A DNA stretch of 64,000 nucleotides from Owenia fusiformis (lineage: Eukaryota > Annelida > Polychaeta > Sabellida > Oweniidae): assembly GCA_903813345.2 (NCBI GenBank), contig CAIIXF020000010.1:12033181-12097180 (forward strand), written 5' to 3'. The notes under the pieces are model-generated. The model had not been told where the DNA came from, ran no database searches, and saw nothing but the letters and a program-made list of their open reading frames with translations. Shown here one piece after another: positions 1 to 11,257 of this stretch. A program made the position numbers and the translations under genes. Within the stretch, counting starts at the first letter, position 1. The number at the start of each line of letters is the position of its first letter.

Positions 1-730
1 TTAAATGAAATATGAGCTGGGATGAAAGATCTCAAAAATCCTCAATTTTGGGCTCTCCTGGATCGCCAAATCAAGCTCATTATATCATGGCATCTCAGGG
101 CTGAGAAGAAATGAGATGTCATGGTATATCATGATGGTGTACACAATATATTTGAATTATTTCATTCCTGTTTTGGCTGTTGTTATATTTAAATTTAATA
201 TTTATGGCTTTAACAAGAGCAAATCAAATATAATTTTGTACTTTATATATAAGAGGAAAATCAGGATTGATGAAAACCTGCATATCCTATAAAAGTTGAA
301 GTTTGCACATCCCTATTCTATACTCTGATCTATTTGAAAATACAATACATGTACTAGTAACTAGAAATTCATGAGACAAGTTGATACATATTTACAAGCA
401 TATGATCTAAATACACATGGATACATGGATATTTAAATTATAAATGTAGACCACTTTTTGACCTTTGAATAAAGTTCTTTACTATTTATTTCCATCACTT
501 TCATTGTTTTGTGTTTTTCACAATTATCTGAATCATGTTAATATTCTATACATGAGAAAAATTGATATGGATTTACAATTTATAATCTAAATACATGAAT
601 TTTCTTCAAATTATATTCAGATACTTAATTAAAAATGTAGAACACTTCTTGAACTTTAAAAATAAAAAATATATAAAATATTCAGAGTTCATTTAGATCA
701 CTTATGCCTGGGTCACAAATGCTGCGATTC

Positions 731-751
731 ATCGGCCGGGGCCCGGCCGAT
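731..751. repeat. GC-rich perfect palindrome
   Basis: Two 10-base arms (ATCGGCCGGG and its complement) flank a single central G in otherwise very AT-rich DNA. It could form a strong hairpin or cruciform. No gene is visible around it. The flanking 1-1260 stretch is AT-rich and holds no other feature I can support. Confidence 0.7.
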
Positions 752-1269
752 TGATTATTTTGTTCAAAATTGAATACATATTTTTAAAGGTGATTTTTGA
801 TATTCAACATTATTTATATGTTAATGTTTTATTTTAGATCTTTCACGGCTAATCATATTAAAAATATTTAAATATTTAATGTTTATAAATATAATGGCTC
901 GAGTCTACTGGCATATTGAGATTTAAATGTGGATCTAATATGAAATAAACCTTGTTGATAATTGATAAGACCAAGAACAGGGGATGTATTGTGACACTGT
1001 TTTGTGATTAATTTCATTAATGACTGGCTGGAAGAAAAGTTCAAGCTCATAAAAATCAATTATATTTTATATTTTAGAATGGATTGAGACTTTAAGCCAC
1101 AGTTATTTCAAAGTGTAGAAGTCATGTACATCTGTATTCAAATTCATAGTGTGTAACAGAAATCATCTGACCAAATCTGGCCAATTTACAGCAGAAATAT
1201 TTAAGTAGACATGATAAGGGTAAATTAGATTAAGTGCCTATTGAGAACATACAAAGGGCATAACATTGG

Positions 1270-1305
1270 ATGATTTTGAATGGGCCGCAGATTTGCGGCC
1301 CTTTT
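1270..1305. repeat. Short GC hairpin
   Basis: GGGCCGCA and TTGCGGCCC form an 8-9 bp stem with a very short loop, followed by a run of T. In a bacterium this would look like a terminator; here, in animal DNA, it is recorded only as a hairpin, possibly the edge of the repeat that starts just downstream. Confidence 0.4.
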
Positions 1306-1344
1306 TGGGCTTATATATAGGAGTGTATTGGTCTCACAAGCAAA

Positions 1345-1608
1345 ATACAGGGGCATAGCCAGCTTTCAGTCAGGGGGAGTCAGATCGACAAAAAAAAATC
1401 AGTTTTCAGCAAGGGGGTGTGATCGTGGCATAAGCAACCCAAAAAAGATTAAGATTTGTTTTAAATTTTACAAAAATTGATGTAACTTCCTTCAAAATTG
1501 AGCTAGAAGCTTTGAATAAAAAGCATTTTAAAACTCTTTTCTACCTCTATGTAATGATTGAAATTGGTTATGGTGGGGGGGTGCACCCCCTCCTGGCTAC
1601 GCCTATGA
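1345..1608 (+). mobile_element. Dispersed element E, copy 1
   Basis: A roughly 265-bp non-coding repeat. Its left end (GGCATAGCCAG) is an imperfect inverted match to its right end (CTGGCTACGCCTATG). The interior carries G-rich tracts and a segment around 'acttccttcaaaattgagct' that recurs at 8000-8190 (inverted), 11875-12090 and 58985-59200. It looks like a non-autonomous TIR element; the superfamily is not determined. Confidence 0.6.
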
Positions 1609-1909
1609 TAAGATAAAGAAAGATTTCTGTTCCACAGTTGTCAAATTTGGTCATGGAAAGGATATTTTGGTCCTTGTTGACAAGATTTTTAGAATTGCTC
1701 TTCTCAAGTCTTATGAGACTTAGGACTGGTGCAGGGAATAGGTTGAGTAAGGTCTGGAAAGTTGATCTTGGTTCTATTAGTTGGCTGGTCCTGGCAAATT
1801 GTTTTAGTAAAGAGAGTCAATGCTCTATGTCATGATATCATCTTCTTTGAATCAGTTGAACTTCTAGTTCCAAAGTAAGTTTCAAGTATAAAACAGTATC
1901 TGAACACCA

Positions 1910-2250
1910 TGTAAATATATACATTTATCACATGCCTAGAAGTGTCTAAGCATTTTGATTGGTCAATTGTGATGATGTATATGCCGTATCACATGACACG
2001 TGACTAATTTTCATGTGATACGGTGGACTGTATCACTACGGAGTCAATAGCAACGATGTGACGTCACTGGTTATATCACTTCCTAGCTAAGGAAAACAAT
2101 ATGACATCATACTATTTCCCATACAAGTACGAATACAACGGTATGACGTCAGATTGTTTCAAAGCGAAATCAAAAATTATAATAGTTACCAGGAGTACAG
2201 GGTACTGAACACAATCATAACTGACCAAATCAAAATGCTTCAAAATTTTT
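1910..2250. mobile_element. Inverted-repeat element I, copy 1
   Basis: The segment is bounded by AAGCATTTTGATTGGTCA near 1951 and its near-complement (TGACCAAATCAAAATGCTT) near 2222-2242. Its left part, about 90 bases, recurs in inverted orientation at 17378-17470, which shows that the sequence is dispersed. CGTCA-type motifs lie inside. There is no coding content. Confidence 0.55.
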
Positions 2251-2662
2251 TGTTCGCACCTAATACCTCATGTTGGCTGAACAGTTGATAAGTTAAAAAA
2301 CTGAATAAACATATAGTCTATAGGGAGATCACCACTATAGAAAGAATAGTGTGGGTTTCTCCCCTCATAGTTGTTTGGCCAACAATCTGGCATTCATTTG
2401 TCATTAGACCTCATCAGAAACAGTTTCCTGGTCAGATTTGTCATTCTGTCTCTTCTTATAAGTAGTCATGATGGGTTTGCAGAGGTTTTACGTCTGGCTA
2501 TAGATATATACTACCCTACACCAAAGAGGCTAGATATACTTACCAACCTCTGACAACATAGACAGTTTTACAGCTTTATCACTAAAATTAGACCCTTCAC
2601 AGCCAACCTCCAACAGCACGCTATGCTACCATTTTGGTTACAGTATTGTGCAGTACTGTAAA

Positions 2663-2680
2663 TATGGTACTAGTACCATA
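2663..2680. repeat. 18-bp perfect palindrome at satellite edge
   Basis: TATGGTACTAGTACCATA is its own reverse complement. It lies just before the first recognisable satellite unit and shares the GGTAC/GTACC core with it, so it may be a degenerate edge unit or a relic of the sequence from which the array grew. Confidence 0.7.
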
Positions 2681-2683
2681 GAC

Positions 2684-5600
2684 TAAAACAGTACCATTTG
2701 GTACCATGAACACTGTACAGCATTATACATAAACAGTGCTATACAGTACCGTACTCTTAATAATATACCATATGGTACCGTGAACACTGTACAGCATCAT
2801 ACACAACCAGTGCTCTACAGTACCGTACTCTTTAATAATGTACCATATGGTATCGTGAACACTGTACAGCATCATACACAACCAGTGCTGTACAGTACCT
2901 TAGTCTTTAATAATGTACCATATGATACAGTGAACACTCTACAGCATCATACATAACCAGTGCTCTACAGTACCGTACTCTTTAATAATGTACCATATGG
3001 TACAGTGAACACTGTACAGCATCATACACAACCAGTGCTCTACAGTACCATACTCTTTAATAATGTACCATATGGTACCGTGAACACTGTACAGCATCAT
3101 ACATAACCAGTGCTCTACAGTACCATACTCTTTAATAATGTACCATATGGTACCATGAACACTGTACAGCATCATACACAACCAGTGCTCTACAGTACCG
3201 TACTCTTTAATAATGTACCATATGGTACCATGAACACTGTACAGCATCATACACAACCAGTGCTCTACAGTACCATACTCTTTAATAATGTACCATATGG
3301 TACCATGAACACTGTACAGCATCATACACAACCAGTGCTCTACAGTACCATACTCTTTAATAATGTACCATATGGTATCGTGAACACTGTACAGCATCAT
3401 ACACAACCAGTGCTCTACAGTACCGTACTCTTTAAAAATGTACCATATGATACAGTGAACACTCTACAGCATCATACACAACCAGTGCTCTACAGTACCG
3501 TACTCTTTAATAATGTACCATATGGTATCGTGAACACTGTACAGCATCATACACAACCAGTGCTCTACAGTACCGTACTCTTTAATAATGTACCATATGA
3601 TACAGTGAACATTGTACAGCATCATACACAACCAGTGCTCTACAGTACCGTACTCTTTAATAATGTACCATATGGTACCATGAACACTGTACAGCATCAT
3701 ACACAACCAGTGCTCTACAGTACCGTACTCTTTAATAATGTACCATATGGTACAGTGAACACTGTACAGCATCATACACAACCAGTGCTCTACAGTACCA
3801 TGCTCTTTAATAATGTACCATATGGTACAGTGAACACTGTACAGCATCATACACAACCAGTGCTCTACAGTACCGTACTCTTAATAATGTACCATATGGT
3901 ACAGTTAACACTGTACAGCATCATACACAACCAGTGCTCTACAGTACCGTACTCTTTAATAATGTACCATATGGTACAGTGAACACTGTACAGCATCATA
4001 CACAACCAGTGCTCTACAGTACCGTACTCTTTAATAATGTACCATATGGTACAGTGAACATTGTACAGCATCATACACAACCAGTGCTCTACAGTACCGT
4101 ACTCTTTAATAATGTACCATATGGTACCGTGAACACTGTACAGCATCATACATAACCAGTGCTCTACAGTACCGTACTCTTTAATAATGTACCATATGGT
4201 ACAGTGAGCATTGTACAGCATCATACACAACCAGTGCTCTACAGTACCGTACTCTTTAATAATGTATCATATGGTACCATGAACACTGTACAGCATCATA
4301 CACAACCAGTGCTCTACAGTACCGTACTCTTTAATAATGTACCATATGGTACCATGAACACTGTACAGCATCATACACAAACAGTGCTCTACAGTACCGT
4401 ACTCTTTAATAATGTACCATATGGTACCATGAACACTGTACAGCATCATACACAACCAGTGCTCTACAGTACCGTACTCTTTAATAATGTACCATATGGT
4501 ACAGTGAACAGTGCTCTACAGTACCGTACTCTTTAATAATGTACTATATGGTACCATGAACACTGTACAGCATCATACACAAACAGTGCTCTACAGTACC
4601 ATACTCTTTGATAATGTACCATATGGTACCATGAACACTGTACAGCATCATACACAACCAGTGCTCTACAGTACCATACTCTTTAATAATGTACCATTTG
4701 GTACCATGAACACTGTACAGCATCATACACAAACAGTGCTCTACAGTACCATACTCTTTGATAATGTACCATATGGTACCATGAACACTGTACAGCATCA
4801 TACACAACCAGTGCTCTACAGTACCGTACTCTTTAATAATGTACCATTTGGTACCATGAACATTGTACAGCATCATACACAACCAGTGCTCTACAGTACC
4901 GTACTCTTTGATAATGTACCATATGGTACCATGAACACTGTACAGCATCATACACAACCAGTGCTCTACAGTACCGTACTCTTTAATAATGTACCATTTG
5001 GTACCGTGAACACTTTACAGCATCATACACAAACAGTGCTCTACAGTACCATACTCTTTGATAATGTACCATATGGTACCATGAACACTGTACAGCATCA
5101 TACACAACCAGTGCTCTACAGTACCGTACTCTTTAATAATGTACCATTTGGTACCGTGAACACTTTACAGCATCATACACAACCAGTGCTCTACAGTACC
5201 GTACTCTTTCATAATGTACCATTTGGTACCATGAACATTGTACAGCATCATACACAACCAGTGCTCTACAGTACCATACTCTTTAATAATGTACCATATG
5301 GTACCATGAACACTGTACAGCATCATACACAACCAGTGCTCTACAGTACCGTACTCTTTAATAATGTACCATTTGGTACCATGAACATTGTACAGCATCA
5401 TACACAACCAGTGCTCTACAGTACCATACTCTTTAATAATGTACCATATGGTACCGTGAACACTGTACAGCATCATACACAACCAGTGCTCTACAGTACC
5501 GTACTCTTTCATAATGTACCATATGGTACCATGAACATTGTACAGCATCATACACAACCAGTGCTCTACAGTACCATACTCTTTAATAATGTACCATATG

Positions 5601-5757
5601 GTACCATGAACACTGTACAGCATCATACACAACCAGTGCTCTACAGTACCATACTCTTTCATAATGTACCATATGGTACAGTGAACACTGTACAGCATCA
5701 TACACAACCAGTGCTCTACAGTACCGTACTCTTTAATAATGTACTATATGGTACCAT
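2684..5757. repeat. 75-bp tandem satellite array, about 41 copies
   Basis: A 75-base unit is repeated head to tail with only a few substitutions per copy. Each unit holds several GTAC tetranucleotides and nested palindromes: AGTAC-C-GTACT, GTACCATATGGTAC (14 bp, perfect in many units) and CTGTACAG. Because 75 is a multiple of 3 and the unit lacks stops in some frames, both strands show long open frames (up to 424 codons on +, 180 on -). These have no start context, no non-repeat domain, and are interrupted by in-frame stops and single-base indels (for example near 3880 and a truncated unit near 4500-4520). I therefore call it satellite or minisatellite DNA, not a gene. The right end is abrupt at 5757. 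Confidence 0.95.
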
Positions 5758-5969
5758 GATTTCAGAGTGCAGATTGGCAGTGTAGCTATCAATAGCTTCT
5801 CAAGGGAGTTTGAACATGAAAAAAATTCCAGCTACTTTTTTATAAAGATATGAAATCGTGTGATAGGTAGTTGAATTTTGATCAACTTAATATGATTGGT
5901 TAAGGCGAAATCAAAATATTCAGTCAAATAATTTTCTAAAAAAATGGCATTAAAATTTTGTTCAATAAA

Positions 5970-6110
5970 CATGCGAGTAGAAATAATCTCGATTTTCATA
6001 CATACAAGTTTAAAAGAACTTTCTAATATATAGGCCATGTTATCTGACCCGAATTAGCCACCTGGTGGTGAAACTGGTAACTACATACTGGCATCTGGGT
6101 TATTTACACA
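5970..6110 (-). mobile_element. Element D fragment (inverted)
   Basis: This contains ATGCGAGTAGAAATAATC and, about 60 bases on, a segment around 'ccacctggtggtgaaactgg' that is the reverse complement of the left part of the copy at 8490-8935. It is an internally deleted copy of that TIR element. Confidence 0.55.
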
Positions 6111-6119
6111 AAATACATG

Positions 6120-7430
6120 TATGTTTTAAAATGTGAGCAACTTTTCTATATGAACCTCAAACATTGTATATATGTTCATGGAAATGTGGCAAAAGGAAAA
6201 AATATGGAAAATGCTCTGGTACATGTATAAGTTAATCTCCGGATGGGTCATTTAGTTAAAGCAAGAAATCTCCTATCGTTAATTACAGTTCGAATTTGCT
6301 CCATATGTCAGGATTAAGTCAAGTAAATTCCAATTTATGAGGAAGTGCTTTAAATGTCAATTTTTATTAAACAGTAATCATGAGCCTCTTGAGAATAAGA
6401 CAGATGTTTGAAGTAGGAGTTTTATGAAAAAAACAATGTGAAGGACATCATAATTATGTGTATGGTGTGGGAAATTATGAAATTCCTATGATGATTCAAT
6501 CTGAATTCTCTTTGTTTTCTTTTGATCTTAATTGAATGGTAGAATCAATAATAGACTTTTTGTATTAATTTTTTAATAATCATTAATCGCGATTGTCTGA
6601 TATAGATTTGTTAATTAAGGAAAAATGTTTCACGTGTAATTTACAAGTCAATAAGTTAATTAGAGATTCTAATTATGATACGATACAAGTCAATAACCTA
6701 GAGATTCAAATAAACAAGTTGTTATTGCTGTAATCTGAATAATATGTGGAGGATATGGTATCCTATGATTTACGAGTGATATGATTTTTATCCATGAATT
6801 GAATTTATATCTACATGAGCAAGCAGCTGTCAAATCATAAAACAAGATCTAAGTTTCCCTCGGAGGATTAAGATATGTAATTCATTTCATAGGTCTAGTA
6901 TCGCCCCACCCCAGAGCCACAGATTCCCACACGCCAGGACGCCAGATGCGCCTAACTTTGGCCCCGGGCGCCAAACAAATCAAATTTACACGTATACCTG
7001 GCGTACAAGAGTTCCCACTATAATATACCTGTTATCCTGTCATTTCAATCATGAAAATTGGTAAAAAGACGAAGATTTCACGTGAATTTAATGCTGCTTT
7101 TGCTAAATCAGCTGATCGATATTTACAATTTTTCCGAAAGTGTGCTTTCCCGGCATCAATTTAGTGGTATGAATGTAATTGAGATCGTTGATAGGCCCGA
7201 TTGACGCGCAAAGTATTCTGGGAACTACTCCTTATCTTGTAGGTTTAATATTTTGTCTCCTTTTTGTGTCTCGCGTTTTGATTGGTCTAATTTTCGGCAA
7301 TGTGAATTATTTGACCAATCATTGTGCAGATAAGTTTTGAATTTGAATTTACCGCCGTTTTAAAGTTCATCATGAATTCTTTGACCAATCAGCTTCATTC
7401 CCTCTGACCTTTCACGTGTGGTCACGTGAC
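6120..7430. other. Intergenic or intronic DNA without recognised gene
   Basis: AT-rich DNA. A somewhat GC-richer stretch at 6900-7000 and several 'ttgaccaatca' motifs between 7280 and 7400 are visible. I see no supported exon on either strand. Confidence 0.5.
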
Positions 7431-7439
7431 CAAAACATC

Positions 7440-7760
7440 AAAACATGGATTTGGAAAAAATATTTACTTTTCTCTAGTTTTGATCGTTTTTAGCTGATCA
7501 CATCTTCTTAATGAATAGAAATGTGATCAGATCAGACCAGATTGAAGTTTTCAAGAATATAGGCTGTGATTATGAGCTCTCTGAGCTTTTGAAAGCCGAT
7601 AATGGACATTCATATTTGAAAAGATTTTTTTTCCAAAAACGAATCATTGAAATAAGTTCTGGTCTCTGACTCCGAGCCGATGAAGAGTCTTTCCAGGCAT
7701 GAGTAGCGGTTTCAGTGGAGTAATCATAGTATATTTATGCAGTCATGTTTGTCAACACAG
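7440..7760 (+). mobile_element. Diverged copy of TTAA element A
   Basis: The stretch matches the interior of element A (copies near 9.1, 53.7 and 57.3 kb) with many substitutions. Shared points include the reading segment '(G/N)CD(Y/F)EL..LL.ADNGH', the 'gtatatttatgc' block and the surrounding order. An ATG at 7511 opens a frame of about 52 codons that contains this segment. The ends could not be fixed. It appears to be an older member of the family. Confidence 0.55.
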
Positions 7761-7878
7761 AAAAACTGATAGCTGTAGCCCAGAAATGCATCTGTACTCG
7801 CTATTTTATACATGTCCCCGGGGCCTATGTAGAAAACTCTTAATAAAGAGGCAATGGGGGATTTAATTCGTTTTTTCT

Positions 7879-7907
7879 TGGCTTGTAACTATTGAGGTTA
7901 CAAGCCA
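7879..7907. repeat. 11-bp-stem hairpin
   Basis: TGGCTTGTAAC and its exact complement GTTACAAGCCA are separated by 7 bases. The same 'acaagcca' sequence recurs about 55 bases downstream. No function can be assigned. Confidence 0.6.
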
Positions 7908-7999
7908 CAATGTTGGCGCCTAACTTTTCTGCTGGCTTCCAAGTATTTTCCATTACAAGCCACCATGGCTAGTAAAGAAATTTGGGAATCTGTGCCTCT

Positions 8000-8190
8000 G
8001 CCCCACCCCCTTAAACCATTAGATAGAAGAAGAAAAGAGCTTTAGGATGCTTTTTATTTGAAGCTTCTAGCTCAATTTTGAAGGAATTTGTTTTGGCTCG
8101 CTTATGTCACAATCAAACACCCCCCCCGACTGAAAACTGAAAAATTGCAATCATACCTACCCCCTTCACTGGAAGCTGGCTACGCCCATG
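8000..8190 (-). mobile_element. Dispersed element E, copy 2 (inverted)
   Basis: The reverse complement of the repeat at 1345-1608: it shows the 'gaagcttctagctcaattttgaagg' block, a C-rich tract and an end in 'agctggctacgcccatgc'. Confidence 0.6.
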
Positions 8191-8487
8191 CATTTTATTT
8201 GGATACTTATCTCATTTTATTTAAGATTTAATAATATTTATTTGTTCTTTTAAAAATGCATTCAGCACTTTTAGTTGTACAGTGCCTTATTAGATTCCAG
8301 GTATCCAACTGTTTAAAAATAACGGGTCCCATTTAAAAAAAGTGTCCAATGAGAATCTTTGTTAAAGATTGCAGTGATAGACTAAAAGTCATACGAAACA
8401 ACCAGTAACAAAATATTATTGAAAAATAGTAGAGAATTCAGTTTTTTTATATTGGCCATATTGTCAAAGGGCTCTGTCCATTCCCAA

Positions 8488-8935
8488 CAATAACGCAAAT
8501 GCGAGTAGGTAGTTACCAGTTTCTCCACCAGGTGGCTCGTTCGGGTCAGATAGCATGGCGGGTATAGTAGAAAGTTCCCTTTAACTTTAAATACATCTGT
8601 TTTGGTGGTTTAATTTTCATATAACCCCTTATGTATCGAATAGTTATGCAAATTAAAATATGTCCAGTAAAATGTTATCTGTCCAATGCAAGAAAAGATA
8701 TTTCACTTTTTGTGATTTTTGTAATATGGGGTCTTTGGGGAATCAACCCGAACTAGAAGTCACATTTTCAAAAAAAATTAAATTCTCAAAGTTGATAAAC
8801 AATTTTCAAAACCAAATTAATAGATGTACTTTTACATGTAGATTTCAAATATGACATCACTTTGACTGAATTTTGAATGTTTAATGGCGTGAACCAAGAT
8901 TATTTCTACTCGCATCTAGTCTATTGTACAGCATT
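8488..8935 (+). mobile_element. Element D, longest copy
   Basis: About 445 bp bounded by ATGCGAGTAG on the left and CTACTCGCAT on the right (10-bp inverted termini). Related copies occur at 5970-6110, 15506-15612 and 41228-41630, of which 15506-15612 retains perfect 12-bp ends around only about 105 bp. It is non-coding, a MITE of unassigned superfamily. Confidence 0.65.
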
Positions 8936-9384
8936 TTTTGCTTGTTACAACCAGTTTGGGAACCCGGAGTGAGCTTTGCTAAAATCTGAAACTTTAATTT
9001 CAGCTAACACAAGAGGCAATATTTAAAGAAGATACTTAAAGTGTCATGAAACCATATTATTTGAATAAACAAACATAAAGAGCTAACTCTTTGCACCAAA
9101 GTTCAGCAATCAGAACCATTAACCTTTAGCAGACCACCGGCGACCGCGTCCGCCCATTCAAAATTACCGCCAGAATCCACCGGCGGATCCGGACGACACA
9201 AATCTAACTTTTGAAAACTTTACTTTTTCCCGCCGTTCTTATGATCCAATTAGATTGCCCGATTTATTCAGTCCTTAGTAGGTGACTTCCTGTTGACCTA
9301 GAAATGGCGATGTTTCGAAAAATATTTCTCAATTCAACAATTTAAACAGTGTTTTAGTCGTTTTTAGTGAACAAATCGTACAAA

Positions 9385-9483
9385 ATGACGGCCAAATACG
9401 ATCACAACGAAAATGTGGAGGAAATGAATTGCGATTTCGAGCTCTTTAGGCTCTTGGAAGCCGATAATGGTCATCGAAAATAG
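9385..9483 (+). CDS. Conserved 32-residue ORF of element A (copy 1)
   Basis: A short frame from ATG to TAG, ending in ...FELFRLLEADNGHRK. The same length, frame and stop are kept at 57580-57678 and, on the minus strand, at 54022-54120. The predicted peptide is acidic. It could be the remnant N-terminus of the parent transposase or an exon captured by the element; I do not recognise a domain. Whether it is translated is unknown. Confidence 0.4.
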   Translation: MTAKYDHNENVEEMNCDFELFRLLEADNGHRK

Positions 9484-9742
9484 AAACTAGAATATTTTCT
9501 GAACTGAAAAGAAGAACATTCGATCGCTGCAAATTCAGTTTTGGATTCTGACCAGACGTTGAATCTCCCGAGGGGCGAAACGGCGGATTCCGGAGGAGTA
9601 TTCATGGTATATTTATGCCCAGTCGTGTTTATGTACGAAAAAAATTCATGAGAACATTTTTCTCATGAGCCACGCTAGTGTATCTTCCCTATGTGAAAAT
9701 TTTATCCAGATTCATTCAGTAGTTATTGAGATATTAATTATT

Positions 9743-10107
9743 ATCCCAACGAACGAAGTTCGTTAGGGATATAGTGAAGCCCTCCGTCCGTCCGTCAGTC
9801 TGTCAGTCCGTCAGTCAGTCAGTCCGTCCGTCCGTCCGTCTGTCCGGAAGATAACTCAAATACTAGTTGACAGATTTTCTTCATATTTAGTGGAAAGATG
9901 TATATTGGTGAATAGTTTTACGCAAAAAAAAAATTTTTCAAGATGGCCGCCGCTTTAAAATTCAAAATGGCTGCTTTGCAGGAATTCGCAATTCTAAAAT
10001 CTAATTTTTTCATTTTCAACCAAAGTAATGAGTATAATTGATTGGAATTCGGTAATTGATATTTTGTTCGTTGGGATTTGCTACTCCGCGGAGTTGCCGT
10101 TATCTAG
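9743..10107 (+). mobile_element. Insertion in element A: ATCCCAACGAAC-ended repeat with (CCGT)n
   Basis: This segment is absent from the equivalent place in the other two copies of A. It has perfect 12-bp inverted ends, ATCCCAACGAAC (9743-9754) and GTTCGTTGGGAT (10066-10077), followed by a short tail to about 10107 containing the palindrome CTCCGCGGAG. A CCGT/CAGT-rich tract lies at 9781-9846. It is non-coding. Target duplication could not be resolved. Confidence 0.75.
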
Positions 10108-10529
10108 TTTAGTCCAGGCATATCATTTTTGAAAAATAAGTCAGATGCGTGGGATATATTTGCTGAAATAAGTCAGAGTGCAGAAGGCTAAAGCAACCCA
10201 AAAAGATACTTATTTTTCACAATGTCCATCATCTTTTTAATTTTTGTATATGGTCAGCTAGGTTTTCTTTGTCCATATAACATTTCATAACATCATTTCA
10301 TAACAAAATGATTGTGGAATAAGTAACTGTGGATTTGTAATACTTTCACTGAGAAAGACAAGTTTATCTTATCTTAACAATTAGGCAACAGTGGTCTCAA
10401 TAGCATCAATGATTACAATCTAGTAGCAGTGCAAGATAAGGTCAATGTAATCTGCTATGTAGCTGCCATGTCATGACTTTAGAAATTGGGGTGATCAGGA
10501 ACCCTTATAAAGTATATAACTGTCTTCCG

Positions 10530-10694
10530 GGGGTTTCACTAGAATTTCTCAGAACAGGCTAAATAAATGAAAACAAGAAGCAAAATTATAATGGAAATCA
10601 TAAATTTAACATGGAAAAGTTCAAACGTCCCTAAAAACAACAGGCGATTTTGTGAAAACAACCGGTGAAAATCACCTGTTGCCTGCTGCTAATG
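10530..10694 (+). mobile_element. Short TIR element L, copy 1
   Basis: About 165 bp starting GGGGGTTTCACTAG and ending CTAATGAAACCCC, an inverted pair. The interior (around 'aaaaacaacaggcgattttg') recurs at 25765-25852 (truncated, inside fibrillarin intron 6) and at 48205-48374 (inverted, inside the long DYRK1 intron). Confidence 0.65.
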
Positions 10695-11173
10695 AAACCC
10701 CTGTGTCATGTTTTTAGAGTAGGAATCTCGCATTTATACAATATACAGTATAGTCAATCTACTTGTGGTGAAAATTGTTGATTGTTTTTCAATATGGTTG
10801 TTGTTTATTTACTTTTACTATACAGCAAGGTTCTAATTATATCAAGACTAAGAATTAATGTCTTATAGAATTATTTATTCATAAGATAGTGATATGTGCT
10901 CAATACAGGTGTTCACTTGATGAAGGTATTTATTTGGATAAGTCAGGTGTTTACTCAAAAGTGGTTTTCACTTTGACAAGATTTACTGTGAAAAGAACAT
11001 TGCTGCAGAATAAAGTTGTCAATTTCTAATTAGCCTCACGTAAGAACAACACTTGACCCAGATAACATAGTCTTGTAAATAATAAATGTGCCAGACAATG
11101 TTTCATCATAATTTATTGAAACATTTGATTATTATGGTAATACTGGAGTGTTTCACTTTTCCACTTTTTCCAG

Positions 11174-11257
11174 ATCAAGATGGATTAAAATTTCAGTCAA
11201 ATCCATCAACGTTTAGACCTCCCCTACCACATTTTCTGACGCCCACCAGTCGAAAAG
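11174..11257 (+). CDS. Candidate orphan 84-nt exon
   Basis: A strong acceptor (cactttttccag) and a usable donor (aaaag/gtgaaa) bracket 84 nt open in a phase 1-1 frame. It reads (x)QDGLKFQSNPSTFRPPLPHF followed by LTPTSRKG, a proline-rich, protein-like composition. It does not fit the CHSY protein, in whose upstream intron it would lie. It may be an exon of an unidentified overlapping gene or a chance match; no neighbouring exon was found. Confidence 0.25.

Larger units (their letters stand above)
9123..10187 (+). mobile_element. piggyBac-like MITE A, copy 1, interrupted
   Basis: The element begins CCTTTAGCAG directly after TTAA and ends CAGAAGG before a degenerate TTAA (CTAA). It matches the copy at 57319-58016 nearly base for base except that another element (9743-10107) sits in its 3' part. 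TTAA target sites and termini beginning CC are typical of the piggyBac superfamily. It carries a 32-codon ORF at 9385-9483 that is conserved in all three good copies. Confidence 0.8.

Noticed and set aside
1270-1305. GC hairpin plus T-run as a transcription terminator
   Set aside because: Intrinsic terminators of this kind are bacterial, and the genes here are spliced animal genes.
2684-5757. Possible CRISPR-like array
   Set aside because: The units are contiguous with no unique spacers, and the context is an animal genome.
2939-5785. Long open frames on both strands (up to 424 codons) across the satellite
   Set aside because: They exist because the repeat length is a multiple of 3 and the unit lacks stops. 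Both strands are equally open and indels break the frames, so there is no evidence of coding.
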